Source of the DNA: Dryocola sp051307055 | GTDB taxonomy: Bacteria > Pseudomonadota > Gammaproteobacteria > Enterobacterales > Enterobacteriaceae | Length of the DNA stretch: 64,000 nucleotides | Direction: 5' to 3' | Assembly (NCBI RefSeq): GCF_051307055.1 | Contig: NZ_CP149994.1 | Coordinates: 496,001-560,000 of the forward strand | In this document: positions 16,199 to 24,900 of the stretch, piece by piece | Numbering within the stretch: position 1 is the first letter of the stretch | Layout: each line of letters begins with the position of its first letter | Translations under genes and position numbers: made by a program | The notes under the pieces: model-generated | Database searches by the model: none | The model's input: the letters and a program-made list of their open reading frames with translations, nothing else | Told to the model about the DNA's origin: nothing

Positions 16199-17173
16199 AT
16201 GGCAGCATCACGACATTCTCTCTGGCTGGCAGCGCTGGCCTTCATTGCCGCACCGGCGTTCGCGGTGGACGTCACCGTGGCTTATCAGACCTCCGCAGAG
16301 CCCGCTAAAGTTGCGCAGGCCGATAATACCTTTGCCAGAGAGAGCGGCGCAAAAGTTGACTGGCGCAAATTCGACAGCGGCGCGAGCGTGGTGCGCGCGC
16401 TGGCTTCCGGCGACGTACAGATCGGCAATATCGGCTCCAGCCCGCTTGCGGTTGCCGCCAGCCAGAAGGTGCCGATTGAAGTATTTCTGCTGGCTTCGCA
16501 GCTCGGAAACTCCGAGGCGCTGGTGGTTAAAAAAGGCATCGCCGGTCCAAAGGATTTGATCGGTAAGCGCATCGCCGTTCCTTTTATCTCCACCACGCAC
16601 TACAGCCTGCTGGCGGCGCTTAAGCACTGGGGCATCAAGCCCGGCCAGGTGCAGATCCTTAACCTTCAGCCGCCGGCGATTATTGCTGCCTGGCAGCGCG
16701 GCGATATCGACGGCGCCTATGTCTGGGCGCCTGCGGTGAACGAGCTGGAAAAAGACGGCACGGTGCTGACCGATTCCGCGCAGGTGGGTAAATGGGGCGC
16801 GCCAACGCTTGATGTCTGGGTGGTGCGTAAAGAGTTCGCTCAGCAGCATCCTGACGTGGTGGAAGCCTTCGCCAGAAGCGCCCTCGCCGCGCAAAAAGGC
16901 TATATCGATAACCCGGATGGCTGGCTGAAGCAGCCGGATAACCTCAGCAAACTTTCCCGCCTGAGCGGCGTGCCGGAAAGCGACGTGCCGGGGCTGGTGA
17001 AGGGTAATACCTATCTTACGCCGGGGCAGCAGGCCGAACAGCTCAGCGGCCCGGTAAACAAAGCGATTGTCGATACCGCGCAGTTCCTCAAGGAGCAGGG
17101 CAAAGTCCCGGCGGTGGAAGCGGACTATAGCCAGTTCGTCACCGACCGCTTCGTGAAAACGCTGGCGCAGTAA
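16199..17173 (+). CDS. tauA: taurine-binding periplasmic protein
   Basis: 324 aa with a signal peptide (SRHSLWLAALAFIAAPAFAV). The mature part has the TauA/SsuA-type blocks VTVAYQTSAEPAKVAQADNT and GNIGSSPLAVAASQKVPIEV. It delivers taurine and related alkanesulfonates to TauBC. AGGAG lies 8 bases before the ATG. First gene of tauABCD, expressed under sulfate starvation in E. coli through Cbl/CysB; no site for these was identified with confidence here. Confidence 0.93.
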   Translation: MAASRHSLWLAALAFIAAPAFAVDVTVAYQTSAEPAKVAQADNTFARESGAKVDWRKFDSGASVVRALASGDVQIGNIGSSPLAVAASQKVPIEVFLLASQLGNSEALVVKKGIAGPKDLIGKRIAVPFISTTHYSLLAALKHWGIKPGQVQILNLQPPAIIAAWQRGDIDGAYVWAPAVNELEKDGTVLTDSAQVGKWGAPTLDVWVVRKEFAQQHPDVVEAFARSALAAQKGYIDNPDGWLKQPDNLSKLSRLSGVPESDVPGLVKGNTYLTPGQQAEQLSGPVNKAIVDTAQFLKEQGKVPAVEADYSQFVTDRFVKTLAQ

Positions 17174-17184
17174 GGGGGCAGGCC

Positions 17185-17952
17185 ATGTTACAGGTCTCAG
17201 GACTCAGCGCCGATTACGGCGGAAAACCCGTCCTCAACGATATCAGTCTGACGGTGGACGAAGGGGAGCTGCTGGTGGTGCTCGGCCCGTCAGGCTGCGG
17301 CAAAACAACGTTGCTGAACCTGATAGCTGGCTTTGTTCCGTATCACGCAGGCAGCATCACCTTGCAGGGTAAACAAGTGACGGGGCCGGGCGCCGAACGT
17401 GGCGTGGTCTTTCAGAACGAAGGGCTGCTGCCGTGGCGGACGGTGCTGGATAACGTCGCCTTCGGCCTGCAGCTTGCCGGGCAGCCAAAGCCGCAGCGCG
17501 AGGAGATCGCGCTCGACATGCTAAGCAAAGTTGGGCTGGAGGATAAGGCGGAGCGCGCCATCTGGCAGCTCTCCGGCGGCCAGCGCCAGCGTGTGGGCAT
17601 TGCCCGCGCGCTCGCCACTCAACCGCAGCTTTTACTGCTTGATGAACCCTTTGGCGCGCTGGATGCCTTTACCCGCGAACAGATGCAGACCCTGCTGCTA
17701 AAACTCTGGCATGAAAGCCGCCGCCAGGTGCTGCTGATCACCCACGACATCGAAGAAGCTGTGTTTTTAGCCACCGAACTGGTGCTGCTCTCATCAGGGC
17801 CGGGCCGCGTGCTGGAACGACTGCCGCTCGACTTTGGCCGCCGGTTTGCGGCGGGAGAGCCTTGCCGCAGCATCAAATCCGATCCCGAATTTATCGCTAA
17901 ACGCGAGTACGTGCTCGGCCGTGTATTTCAACAGCGGGAGGGCTTCCAGTGA
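17185..17952 (+). CDS. tauB: taurine ABC transporter ATP-binding protein
   Basis: 255 aa. Walker A is GPSGCGKTT near residue 40, the ABC signature is LSGGQRQRVGIARALA near residue 130, and Walker B is LLLLDEPFGALD. It powers taurine import with TauA and TauC. It starts 11 bases after tauA and overlaps tauC by 4 bases (GTGA), so the genes are co-translated. Confidence 0.95.
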   Translation: MLQVSGLSADYGGKPVLNDISLTVDEGELLVVLGPSGCGKTTLLNLIAGFVPYHAGSITLQGKQVTGPGAERGVVFQNEGLLPWRTVLDNVAFGLQLAGQPKPQREEIALDMLSKVGLEDKAERAIWQLSGGQRQRVGIARALATQPQLLLLDEPFGALDAFTREQMQTLLLKLWHESRRQVLLITHDIEEAVFLATELVLLSSGPGRVLERLPLDFGRRFAAGEPCRSIKSDPEFIAKREYVLGRVFQQREGFQ

Positions 17953-18776
17953 GCATCGTAATCCCTGATAAACCGCGTCGCAGGCGCCTCCTCCTGCGCT
18001 GGCCGTTCTCGCGCCAGATTACGTTAAGCCTCGTTACGCTGGCCACCATCGTTGTGCTGTGGTGGTGGGTGGCCGCCGAACAGTGGATAAGCCCGCTGTT
18101 CCTGCCGCCGCCGGGGCAGGTGCTGAGCAAACTTATTAGCATCGCCGGACCCCAGGGCTTTATGGATGCGACGCTCTGGCAGCATCTCGCCGCCAGCCTG
18201 CTGCGCATTCTCACCGCTCTGACAGCCGCGGTGCTGATTGGTATTCCGGTAGGGATAGCTATGGGCCTGAGCCCGACGGTGCGAGGCATCCTCGATCCGC
18301 TGATCGAGCTTTACCGCCCGGTGCCGCCGCTGGCCTATTTACCGCTGATGGTCATCTGGTTCGGCATCGGTGAAACCTCCAAAATCCTGCTGATTTATCT
18401 GGCGATTTTCGCGCCTGTCGCGATGTCCACAATGGCCGGCGTGCGCAGCGTTCAGCAGGTTCGGGTTCGGGCCGCGCGTGCGCTGGGAGCAACACGTGCG
18501 CAGGTTGTGTGGCATGTGATTTTGCCCGGCGCGCTGCCGGAAATCCTCACCGGATTCCGCATTGGGCTCGGCGTAGGCTGGTCAACTTTAGTGGCCGCGG
18601 AGCTTATCGCCGCCACCCGCGGCCTGGGTTTTATGGTGCAGTCCGCCGGCGAGTTTCTGGCAACGGATGTGGTGCTTGCGGGCATCGGCGTGATTGCGGT
18701 TATCGCGTTTTGTTTAGAGCTGGGTTTACGGGCATTACAGCGCCGGTTAACCCCATGGCATGGAGAAGGACAATGA
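17949..18776 (+). CDS. tauC: taurine ABC transporter permease
   Basis: 275 aa, equal to E. coli TauC, with six or so membrane helices and the permease EAA loop (AARALGATRAQVVWHVILPG). The start codon is GTG inside the tauB stop (GTGA overlap). Sequence similarity to E. coli TauC is high, e.g. GIPVGIAMGLSPTVRGILDP. It overlaps tauD by 4 bases. Confidence 0.95.
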   Translation: MSIVIPDKPRRRRLLLRWPFSRQITLSLVTLATIVVLWWWVAAEQWISPLFLPPPGQVLSKLISIAGPQGFMDATLWQHLAASLLRILTALTAAVLIGIPVGIAMGLSPTVRGILDPLIELYRPVPPLAYLPLMVIWFGIGETSKILLIYLAIFAPVAMSTMAGVRSVQQVRVRAARALGATRAQVVWHVILPGALPEILTGFRIGLGVGWSTLVAAELIAATRGLGFMVQSAGEFLATDVVLAGIGVIAVIAFCLELGLRALQRRLTPWHGEGQ

Positions 18777-19627
18777 GTGAAAAAGTAACTATTACGCCGC
18801 TGGGACCGTACATTGGCGGGCTGGTGAGCGGCGTGGATCTGACGCGCGGGCTGAGCGATAACCAGTTTGAGCAGCTCTACCATGCCCTGATTCGCCATCA
18901 GGTTCTGTTCTTCCGCGACCAGGCGATTACGCCTTCGCAGCAGCGTGCGCTGGCGATGCGCTTTGGCGATTTGCACATTCATCCGGTTTACCCGCATGCG
19001 GAAGGCGTGGAAGAAATTATCCTGCTGGATACCCACGACGATAACCCGCCGGATAACGATAACTGGCACACCGATGTGACCTTTATTGAAACGCCGCCCG
19101 CCGGGGCGATCCTCGCGGCGAAGCTGCTGCCGGAAACGGGCGGCGACACGCTGTGGGCCAGCGGTATTGCGGCCTATGAGGCGCTTTCCGAGCCGTTTAA
19201 ACGCCTGCTGTCCGGCCTTGAAGCGGAGCACGATTTCAGAAAATCTTTCCCGGAATACAGGCATACCCGCACCGAGGCGGAACATGCGCGCTGGCGCGAA
19301 GCCGTTGCCAAAAATCCGCCGCTGAATCACCCGGTTGTGCGTACCCATCCGGTAAGCGGCAAGCAGGCGCTGTTTGTTAACGAAGGCTTCACCACGCGCA
19401 TCGTCGATCTCTCCCAAAAAGAGAGCGACGCGCTGCTGGCGTTCCTGTTCGCGCATATCACCAAACCAGAATTTCAGGTGCGCTGGCGCTGGCAGCAAAA
19501 CGACATCGCTATCTGGGATAACCGCGTCACGCAGCATTACGCCAACGCCGATTATCTCCCGGCACGCCGCATTATGCACCGCGCGACAATTCTGGGGGAT
19601 CGGCCTTTCTGCCGTGTGGCGCAGTAG
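18773..19627 (+). CDS. tauD: taurine dioxygenase
   Basis: 284 aa. It is an Fe(II)/2-oxoglutarate dioxygenase that hydroxylates taurine, releasing sulfite and aminoacetaldehyde. The iron ligands H99 and D101 are visible in DNWHTDVTF, and the distal histidine and the 2-oxoglutarate-binding arginine lie in RVTQHYANADYLPARRIMHR. The ATG at 18773 overlaps the tauC stop; upstream frame extensions lie in tauC. It ends 6 bases from the end of the convergent rtcR gene. Confidence 0.95.
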   Translation: MSEKVTITPLGPYIGGLVSGVDLTRGLSDNQFEQLYHALIRHQVLFFRDQAITPSQQRALAMRFGDLHIHPVYPHAEGVEEIILLDTHDDNPPDNDNWHTDVTFIETPPAGAILAAKLLPETGGDTLWASGIAAYEALSEPFKRLLSGLEAEHDFRKSFPEYRHTRTEAEHARWREAVAKNPPLNHPVVRTHPVSGKQALFVNEGFTTRIVDLSQKESDALLAFLFAHITKPEFQVRWRWQQNDIAIWDNRVTQHYANADYLPARRIMHRATILGDRPFCRVAQ

Positions 19628-19633
19628 GTAAAG

Positions 19634-21214
19634 TTATTGCTGGTTTTTCAACGCCTCCCAGCTCAACCCAAACCGCGCCAGATATTTACGTAATCTGTCC
19701 GCGTCGTTGGGTTTTTTCTTCTGCATACGGGAAACGGCGAAAAGCTGACGGCCCGCTTCCGAAAGCGAAACAGCGTTGCGGCAAACTTCAATCACTGTCT
19801 CCAGCTGCCGCTTTTCAAAGAGATCGATATTTTCAGGAACGGCATTGAAGGACGAGATCGGTTGCTGATGCTGCCAGTTGGATTTCAACCGTGCTATCTC
19901 TTCTTCAACAAGCATTGTTGAAATGCGTCCTTGTTCAGCAAGCGTGGCCATGCGAGCAATTGATGCGCTCAGCTCCCGAAAATTTCCACGCCAGGCCGCT
20001 TGTATGGAAAGGGCAAAGGTAATGTAAAGCGCGCGGGCTTCTTTATCGAAGCGAATCTGGGTCTTCTTATTGCTGGCAAAGCGTTGGAGTTCATAATCGA
20101 TATTGGGTTCGATGTCTTCACGACGCTCTGCAAGGCCCGGCAAGCGGAACGTCCACATGTTGATGCGAGCATACAGGTCTTCACGAAAGCGTCCTTCGGC
20201 AATCCATTTCTGCATATTGCGGTGCGTACCGGCAATAAGCTGGAAATCGCTGCTGACCTCTTTGTCGGAGCCAAAGGGGAAAAAATTTTTCTCCTCAATG
20301 GCTTTTAGCAGCATGGCCTGTTCGTCCAGTCCCAGTTCGGCTATTTCATCCAGGAACAAGACGCCGCCGTCGGCTTCCCTCAGTAAGCCAGCCCGTGGCT
20401 GTAGCGCGCCCGTGAAAGCGCCCTTCACATGGCCGAACAATGTCGACATGGCGTTATCACCGCGCAAGGTGGCACAGTTTACCGAGACAAAACGCCCGTT
20501 AACCAGATGCTTTGATTCACGCAGTTCATAAATCCGCCGCGCCAGAAAGGATTTTCCTGCGCCGGTGGGGCCAGTCAGTAAAACAGGAGCGTCCGAACGC
20601 AGGGCTACTCGTTCTATCTGATCGATTAAGGCATTAAAGGTTTTATTGCGGGTTTCTATACCCGCTTTCAGAAAGGAGACCGAGTGTTGCTGCTCCCGCT
20701 GGAAGCGGCTGGTAAGCGTGGCATAACGGCTTAAATCCAGATCGATTATCGAATAGATCCCTTGCGGGGAAGGGCGATCGGCCTTTTCACCCGGTGCCGT
20801 TTGCAGCAGTCTGGCCGGGAGATAGTGCGCTTCCGTCAGTAAGAACCAGCATATCTGCGCCACGTGCGTACCGGTTGTGATATGCACCAGATATTCTTCG
20901 CGTTCGGTGTCGAAAGGGTAGCGGCTGGTAAAATCGAGCAGCGTGTTGTAAACCACTTCAAAATCCCACGGATCGCGCAGCTCAATCTCATGCGGTACAA
21001 CCTTTGTTGCCGGGGAAACCTTTGCGATATCCTCGGCAACCTGCAAAGCCATTCCTTTATCTTTGGGTTGATGCAAAAGCTCAATCCGATCGACCACTAG
21101 CTCTTTTTGCTGGCACAGACCTACCGTAGGGCGCCACTTCGTCCAGCGGTTTTCACGTTTTCCTCGTTTATCAAGGGTGGTGCCAAGCATGCCGATGACG
21201 ACGTTATGTTTCAT
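19634..21214 (-). CDS. rtcR: RtcR, CARF-domain sigma-54 activator of RNA repair
   Basis: 526 aa (E. coli RtcR: 532). Order: an N-terminal CARF (CRISPR-associated Rossmann fold) sensor of about 180 residues (MKHNVVIGMLGTTLDKRGKR), an AAA+ domain with Walker A GPTGAGKS and the sigma-54 contact loop GAFTGA, then a C-terminal Fis-like region. CARF domains bind RNA-derived ligands such as cyclic-phosphate ends or oligonucleotides. Its ribosome site is GGAGAT directly at the start. It is divergent from the sigma-54 promoter of rtcB. Confidence 0.95.
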   Translation of the reverse strand: MKHNVVIGMLGTTLDKRGKRENRWTKWRPTVGLCQQKELVVDRIELLHQPKDKGMALQVAEDIAKVSPATKVVPHEIELRDPWDFEVVYNTLLDFTSRYPFDTEREEYLVHITTGTHVAQICWFLLTEAHYLPARLLQTAPGEKADRPSPQGIYSIIDLDLSRYATLTSRFQREQQHSVSFLKAGIETRNKTFNALIDQIERVALRSDAPVLLTGPTGAGKSFLARRIYELRESKHLVNGRFVSVNCATLRGDNAMSTLFGHVKGAFTGALQPRAGLLREADGGVLFLDEIAELGLDEQAMLLKAIEEKNFFPFGSDKEVSSDFQLIAGTHRNMQKWIAEGRFREDLYARINMWTFRLPGLAERREDIEPNIDYELQRFASNKKTQIRFDKEARALYITFALSIQAAWRGNFRELSASIARMATLAEQGRISTMLVEEEIARLKSNWQHQQPISSFNAVPENIDLFEKRQLETVIEVCRNAVSLSEAGRQLFAVSRMQKKKPNDADRLRKYLARFGLSWEALKNQQ

Positions 21215-21349
21215 CTTATCTCCAAAGATAACTATCTATCCTATGAGATAAGATATCTGGGCGGACGTTTAATGGCTATATCTCGAGAAATAATTATTAA
21301 TTATTATTTTTCAAAGCATTAAATATTTTTAAGTACGGCGGAGCTTTCC

Positions 21350-21365
21350 TGGCATGCCTTTCGCA
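21350..21365 (+). promoter_or_regulatory. sigma-54 promoter of rtcB
   Basis: TGGCAT at 21350-21355 and TCGCA at 21361-21365; the GG and GC pairs are separated by exactly 10 bases, as sigma-54 requires. It lies about 37 bases before the rtcB ATG. The -12 element has TCGC instead of the usual TTGC. The divergent RtcR is the expected activator; a 10-bp inverted repeat (21213-21222 and 21245-21254) upstream is a weak candidate for its site but overlaps the rtcR start. Confidence 0.8.
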
Positions 21366-21401
21366 ATATCCGTTACAGGAACTAACAGAGCGAGAACGTT
21401 G

Positions 21402-22628
21402 ATGAAAAACGAAATGTATCAGCTGATGGAGCAAGCTAATAGCGCGCCGATAAAAATGTGGACCCAGGGTGTTCCGGTTGAACCTGAAGCGCGGGAACAG
21501 CTTCTGAATACTGCGAAAATGCCCTTTATTTTTAAACACCTGGCGGTGATGCCGGATGTACATTTGGGGAAAGGTTCGACCATTGGCAGCGTTATTCCAA
21601 CCCGTGGCGCCATTATCCCAGCGGCTGTGGGCGTCGATATCGGCTGCGGCATGATTGCCGTGCGTACCTCTCTGGCGGCAAGCGATCTGCCGGATAACCT
21701 GGCGGGCCTGCGAAGCGCTATTGAACAAGCCGTGCCGCACGGCCGTACATCGACGCGCTCCAGAAGAGATCGTGGCGCATGGGAAAACACGCCGCCGGAA
21801 GTGGATCAGCATTGGGCTGCGCTGGCTCCGCGCTTTAAGCGCCTGACGGACAAATACCCGCAGTTGCTGAAAACTAATAACCATCAACACCTTGGCACCC
21901 TGGGCACCGGTAACCATTTCATTGAAGTTTGCCTGGATGAAGCGCAGCAGGTTTGGGTGATGCTCCACAGCGGTTCGCGTGGGGTAGGAAACGCCATCGG
22001 CTCGTTATTTATCGCGCTGGCCCAGAAAGATATGCAGCAGCATATCGCTAATCTGCCGGATCGTAATCTTGCCTACTTTGAGGAAGGGAGCCGCCATTTT
22101 GAGGATTACATGGAAGCGGTTGGCTGGGCGCAGGACTTTGCTCGTCATAACCGTGAAGTAATGATGGCACGAACTCTGGCAGCGCTTTCGCGCATCATCA
22201 CGAAGCCGTTTATTACTCATCAAGAAGCGGTTAACTGTCATCACAACTATGTGCAGCAGGAGACGCATTTTGGTGAATCGGTGCTGGTAACCCGCAAGGG
22301 TGCGGTATCGGCACAATCTGGCCAGATGGGGATCATTCCCGGCTCAATGGGCGCGAAAAGCTTTATCGTGCGCGGACTGGGTAATAAAGAAAGCTTCTGT
22401 TCGTGCAGCCACGGTGCGGGCCGTGCCATGAGCAGAACAGCAGCGAAAAAGCGCTTTAGCGTGGAAGATCAAATTCGTGCGACGGCGCATGTTGAATGCC
22501 GTAAAGACAGCGATGTGATCGATGAAATACCAATGGCTTATAAAGACATTGATGCGGTAATGGCGGCCCAGTCTTCGCTGGTGGAAATTGTTCACACTCT
22601 GCGCCAGGTGGTGTGTGTAAAAGGATAA
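21402..22628 (+). CDS. rtcB: RNA ligase RtcB
   Basis: 408 aa, the same length as E. coli RtcB. It joins 2',3'-cyclic phosphate or 3'-phosphate ends to 5'-OH ends using GTP and Mn2+. The metal ligands sit in GVDIGCGM (D79, C82) and in the histidine clusters TGNHFIE and NCHHNYVQ. The guanylated histidine is expected in HGAGRAMSR. The upstream extension of the frame would overlap the promoter, so ATG 21402 is the start. The next gene begins immediately after its stop. Confidence 0.96.
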   Translation: MKNEMYQLMEQANSAPIKMWTQGVPVEPEAREQLLNTAKMPFIFKHLAVMPDVHLGKGSTIGSVIPTRGAIIPAAVGVDIGCGMIAVRTSLAASDLPDNLAGLRSAIEQAVPHGRTSTRSRRDRGAWENTPPEVDQHWAALAPRFKRLTDKYPQLLKTNNHQHLGTLGTGNHFIEVCLDEAQQVWVMLHSGSRGVGNAIGSLFIALAQKDMQQHIANLPDRNLAYFEEGSRHFEDYMEAVGWAQDFARHNREVMMARTLAALSRIITKPFITHQEAVNCHHNYVQQETHFGESVLVTRKGAVSAQSGQMGIIPGSMGAKSFIVRGLGNKESFCSCSHGAGRAMSRTAAKKRFSVEDQIRATAHVECRKDSDVIDEIPMAYKDIDAVMAAQSSLVEIVHTLRQVVCVKG

Positions 22629-23423
22629 ATGATGAAAACGGGATTGAACGGCGTAGACGCCGCCATGCGTGAACGGGTCCATCTGGTTTTGCGTGACATA
22701 GAAAAACGCTATGGCGTACGAGTACTCTACGCCTGCGAATCGGGCAGTCGGAGCTGGGGCTTCGCTTCACCGGACAGTGATTACGACGTGCGCTTTATTT
22801 ATGTCCACGCCCCGGAATGGTATCTGCGGGTTGAGCCGCAGCGGGACGTCATTGAAGTACCTGTAGACAGTGAACTGGACGTTTGCGGCTGGGAATGGCG
22901 CAAAGCGCTGGGATTATTAAAAGGCGCAAACCCCACGCTGCTGGAGTGGCTCGGTTCGCCGGTGGTTTATGAACAAGATAGCGAAATAATGGATGTCCTG
23001 CGGGCGCTGGTGCCGGAGTGGTTCTCTGCGCAGAAATCGCGCTGGCACTATTTCTCTATGGCGCGAAAAAACTTTCGTGGTTATTTGCAGGGCGATGAGG
23101 TGAGGCTCAAAAAATATTTCTATGTCCTGCGGCCTTTACTGGCGGTGCAGTGGCTGGAAGCCGGTAAGGGCATGCCTCCGGTGCGTTTTGACAGGTTGGT
23201 TGAAGGCACGGTTCAGGACCCTTTGTTACTGAATGAAATAAAGGAGCTGCTTGAGGCAAAACAAAATGCAGGAGAGGCAAAATACGGGCCGCGTAGGCCG
23301 TTGCTTCATGACTTCATAACACAAGAGCTGGCAGCAGATAGCGACCGCATGCTGCTTGCTGATAGCCGGAAAAGAAACACCGATGAACTGGATGCGCTGC
23401 TGTTCAGAACGGTGATGGGGTAA
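22629..23423 (+). CDS. polymerase-beta-type nucleotidyltransferase (YcgL/RlaP-like)
   Basis: 264 aa. The minimal nucleotidyltransferase motif is intact: CESGSRSWGFASPDSDYDVR, i.e. GS...DxD with the DYD metal aspartates. It matches the YcgL/COG3541 family, some members of which are named RlaP for RNA-ligase-associated protein because they cluster with RtcB or other RNA ligases. A role in adding or removing nucleotides at broken RNA ends is inferred. ATG directly follows the rtcB stop (TAAATG) with AAGGA upstream, so it is co-expressed; it stands where rtcA would be expected. Confidence 0.85.
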   Translation: MMKTGLNGVDAAMRERVHLVLRDIEKRYGVRVLYACESGSRSWGFASPDSDYDVRFIYVHAPEWYLRVEPQRDVIEVPVDSELDVCGWEWRKALGLLKGANPTLLEWLGSPVVYEQDSEIMDVLRALVPEWFSAQKSRWHYFSMARKNFRGYLQGDEVRLKKYFYVLRPLLAVQWLEAGKGMPPVRFDRLVEGTVQDPLLLNEIKELLEAKQNAGEAKYGPRRPLLHDFITQELAADSDRMLLADSRKRNTDELDALLFRTVMG

Positions 23424-23450
23424 GCCAAACAGGTGAATGAGAGGGAATTT

Positions 23451-24797
23451 ATGTCGATGGAATATTTTTTACTGCGTCAGCTAGAAAAGCTTATGGCGGA
23501 GCCCTCGAACCGGGATGATTGGTTCGATCAAAAACCTGATCCAGATCCGGCAAAACGACTTGAACAGTTAACCCGGCATTACAACGGACGTATCAGAGAG
23601 CGCGCGGTGCTTTGCCTGGGCTTCATGCGCAAAGGGGCGGCTTTGCCGGTCTTGATTGAAAGGGCAAATGATTGGGTTATGCAAGTGAGAAGAGCCGCGC
23701 GCATGAGCCTTCAGCAGTTTATGAATCCCCAGGATGCGCATTTATTGGTAGGCTGTTTACCCAATTTCTTTGCTCTGTTAAGCGGTGGGCGAGACGATCA
23801 TCAGAAGCTGGTGGATGAGATCGTCCATTTTTTAACCCTGCCGGAGAACCTTAATCAGCTGGTAAACGGGCTGGCTGCAAAAGAGAAAGAAGTTTCCCGG
23901 GCAGCTTTGCGCATTTTGCTTGAGCAGAAATGTTTTTCTGTCGATGTAATTTTTCAGAAAATAAGCCGGCATGACGATGTTCTGGTCAGATTTATGGGGG
24001 CCAGAGCCTTGTTTCTGCATCCGGAACGGCTCACTCCGGAAACCCTGTCCTATTTATTAAAAGACAGCTATGCGCCTGTGAAACAGCTTACGCTTCAATA
24101 TATTATTGATGAGAAGCGGATTATTTCTCCTGTACAACTCATGCCTTTGCTAATCGATCGAAATGAACTGGTAAGGAAGCGTGCCGCAAGATTGCTTGAT
24201 GCGAGCGGGATATCGCCAGTCGAATATTACCGAAGCGTATTTAACGATCTTTCCCGCAAGGCGGCTGACAGAGGCGCGGCGCTTATGGGGTTAGACGAGC
24301 AAAAGTACAGCGGAGCAGTGGCGCTTGCTTTAACCTGCCGGGATTTGAAGCAGCCACGTCTGTACAGAACGGCATTGCATGTGTTAGTCCGGAACCTGCA
24401 AGAGGACGCTCGTGAGTATTTACTGGAGGCTTTAGTTCATCCAACGTATTCCACGGCGAAAATCGCTATGCGGCAGATAGTGAAGCTGAAGCTTTATATT
24501 TCGCCTGGTGAGATCCAGCAAAGCCTGGCGGCAGCCTCGGGTAGTAAACATCCCGGCCTTTATTATGCTTTGGCTAATCGCCTGAGCCTGTGGGACAGCC
24601 TGATCTTTTTGCTGACTGCTAAGAAAGATATGGAGAGTCAATACATACAAGAAGCTATAGCTGCCTGGGAGAAAAGAAGCTGTGGCCTCTCGCTAAAGCC
24701 CAGCCAGTCTCAAAAAAGCCAACTGCTGGCTCTACTGGAAATGCATCCTGAATTGATTTTCAGAGACAGGTTGTTTTTGATGCAGTTACTGGCGTGA
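23451..24797 (+). CDS. HEAT-repeat protein in the rtcB operon
   Basis: 448 aa, no signal peptide or membrane helix. It is built of tandem helical repeats of about 35-40 residues, e.g. RIRERAVLCLGFMRKGAALP followed by VLIERANDWVMQVRRAARM, later SRAALRILLEQKCF and LVRKRAARLLDASGI. This is the HEAT/ARM type, usually a scaffold or nucleic-acid-binding surface. ATG 23451 has GAGGG 6 bases upstream and is preferred over GTG 23433. It lies 27 bases after the nucleotidyltransferase. No named homologue comes to mind. Confidence 0.75.
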   Translation: MSMEYFLLRQLEKLMAEPSNRDDWFDQKPDPDPAKRLEQLTRHYNGRIRERAVLCLGFMRKGAALPVLIERANDWVMQVRRAARMSLQQFMNPQDAHLLVGCLPNFFALLSGGRDDHQKLVDEIVHFLTLPENLNQLVNGLAAKEKEVSRAALRILLEQKCFSVDVIFQKISRHDDVLVRFMGARALFLHPERLTPETLSYLLKDSYAPVKQLTLQYIIDEKRIISPVQLMPLLIDRNELVRKRAARLLDASGISPVEYYRSVFNDLSRKAADRGAALMGLDEQKYSGAVALALTCRDLKQPRLYRTALHVLVRNLQEDAREYLLEALVHPTYSTAKIAMRQIVKLKLYISPGEIQQSLAAASGSKHPGLYYALANRLSLWDSLIFLLTAKKDMESQYIQEAIAAWEKRSCGLSLKPSQSQKSQLLALLEMHPELIFRDRLFLMQLLA

Positions 24798-24800
24798 TTT

Positions 24801-24890
24801 AGCGCCATTTGCTGAGTTTTTAGCGGATGGCGCTGATGCTTATCGCCCTGGTAGAACCTGGCTTGCAGGTCGGATAAGCAACGCGCCACC
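24801..24890. repeat. REP/BIME-like inverted repeats between convergent genes
   Basis: AGCGCCAT (24801-24808) and ATGGCGCT (24827-24834) are perfect arms. A second, longer pair is GGATGGCGCTGATGCTTATC (24825-24844) against GGATAAGCAACGCGCCACC (24872-24890), which is imperfect. The GGATAAGC...GCGCC words resemble enterobacterial REP units. It lies between the convergent HEAT gene and nepI and probably ends both transcripts. Confidence 0.6.
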
Positions 24891-24900
24891 TGACGCACGT

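Noticed and set aside
18452..19579. 375-aa leftward frame opposite tauC-tauD
   Set aside because: Antisense to two certain genes, arginine-rich composition, no start signal.
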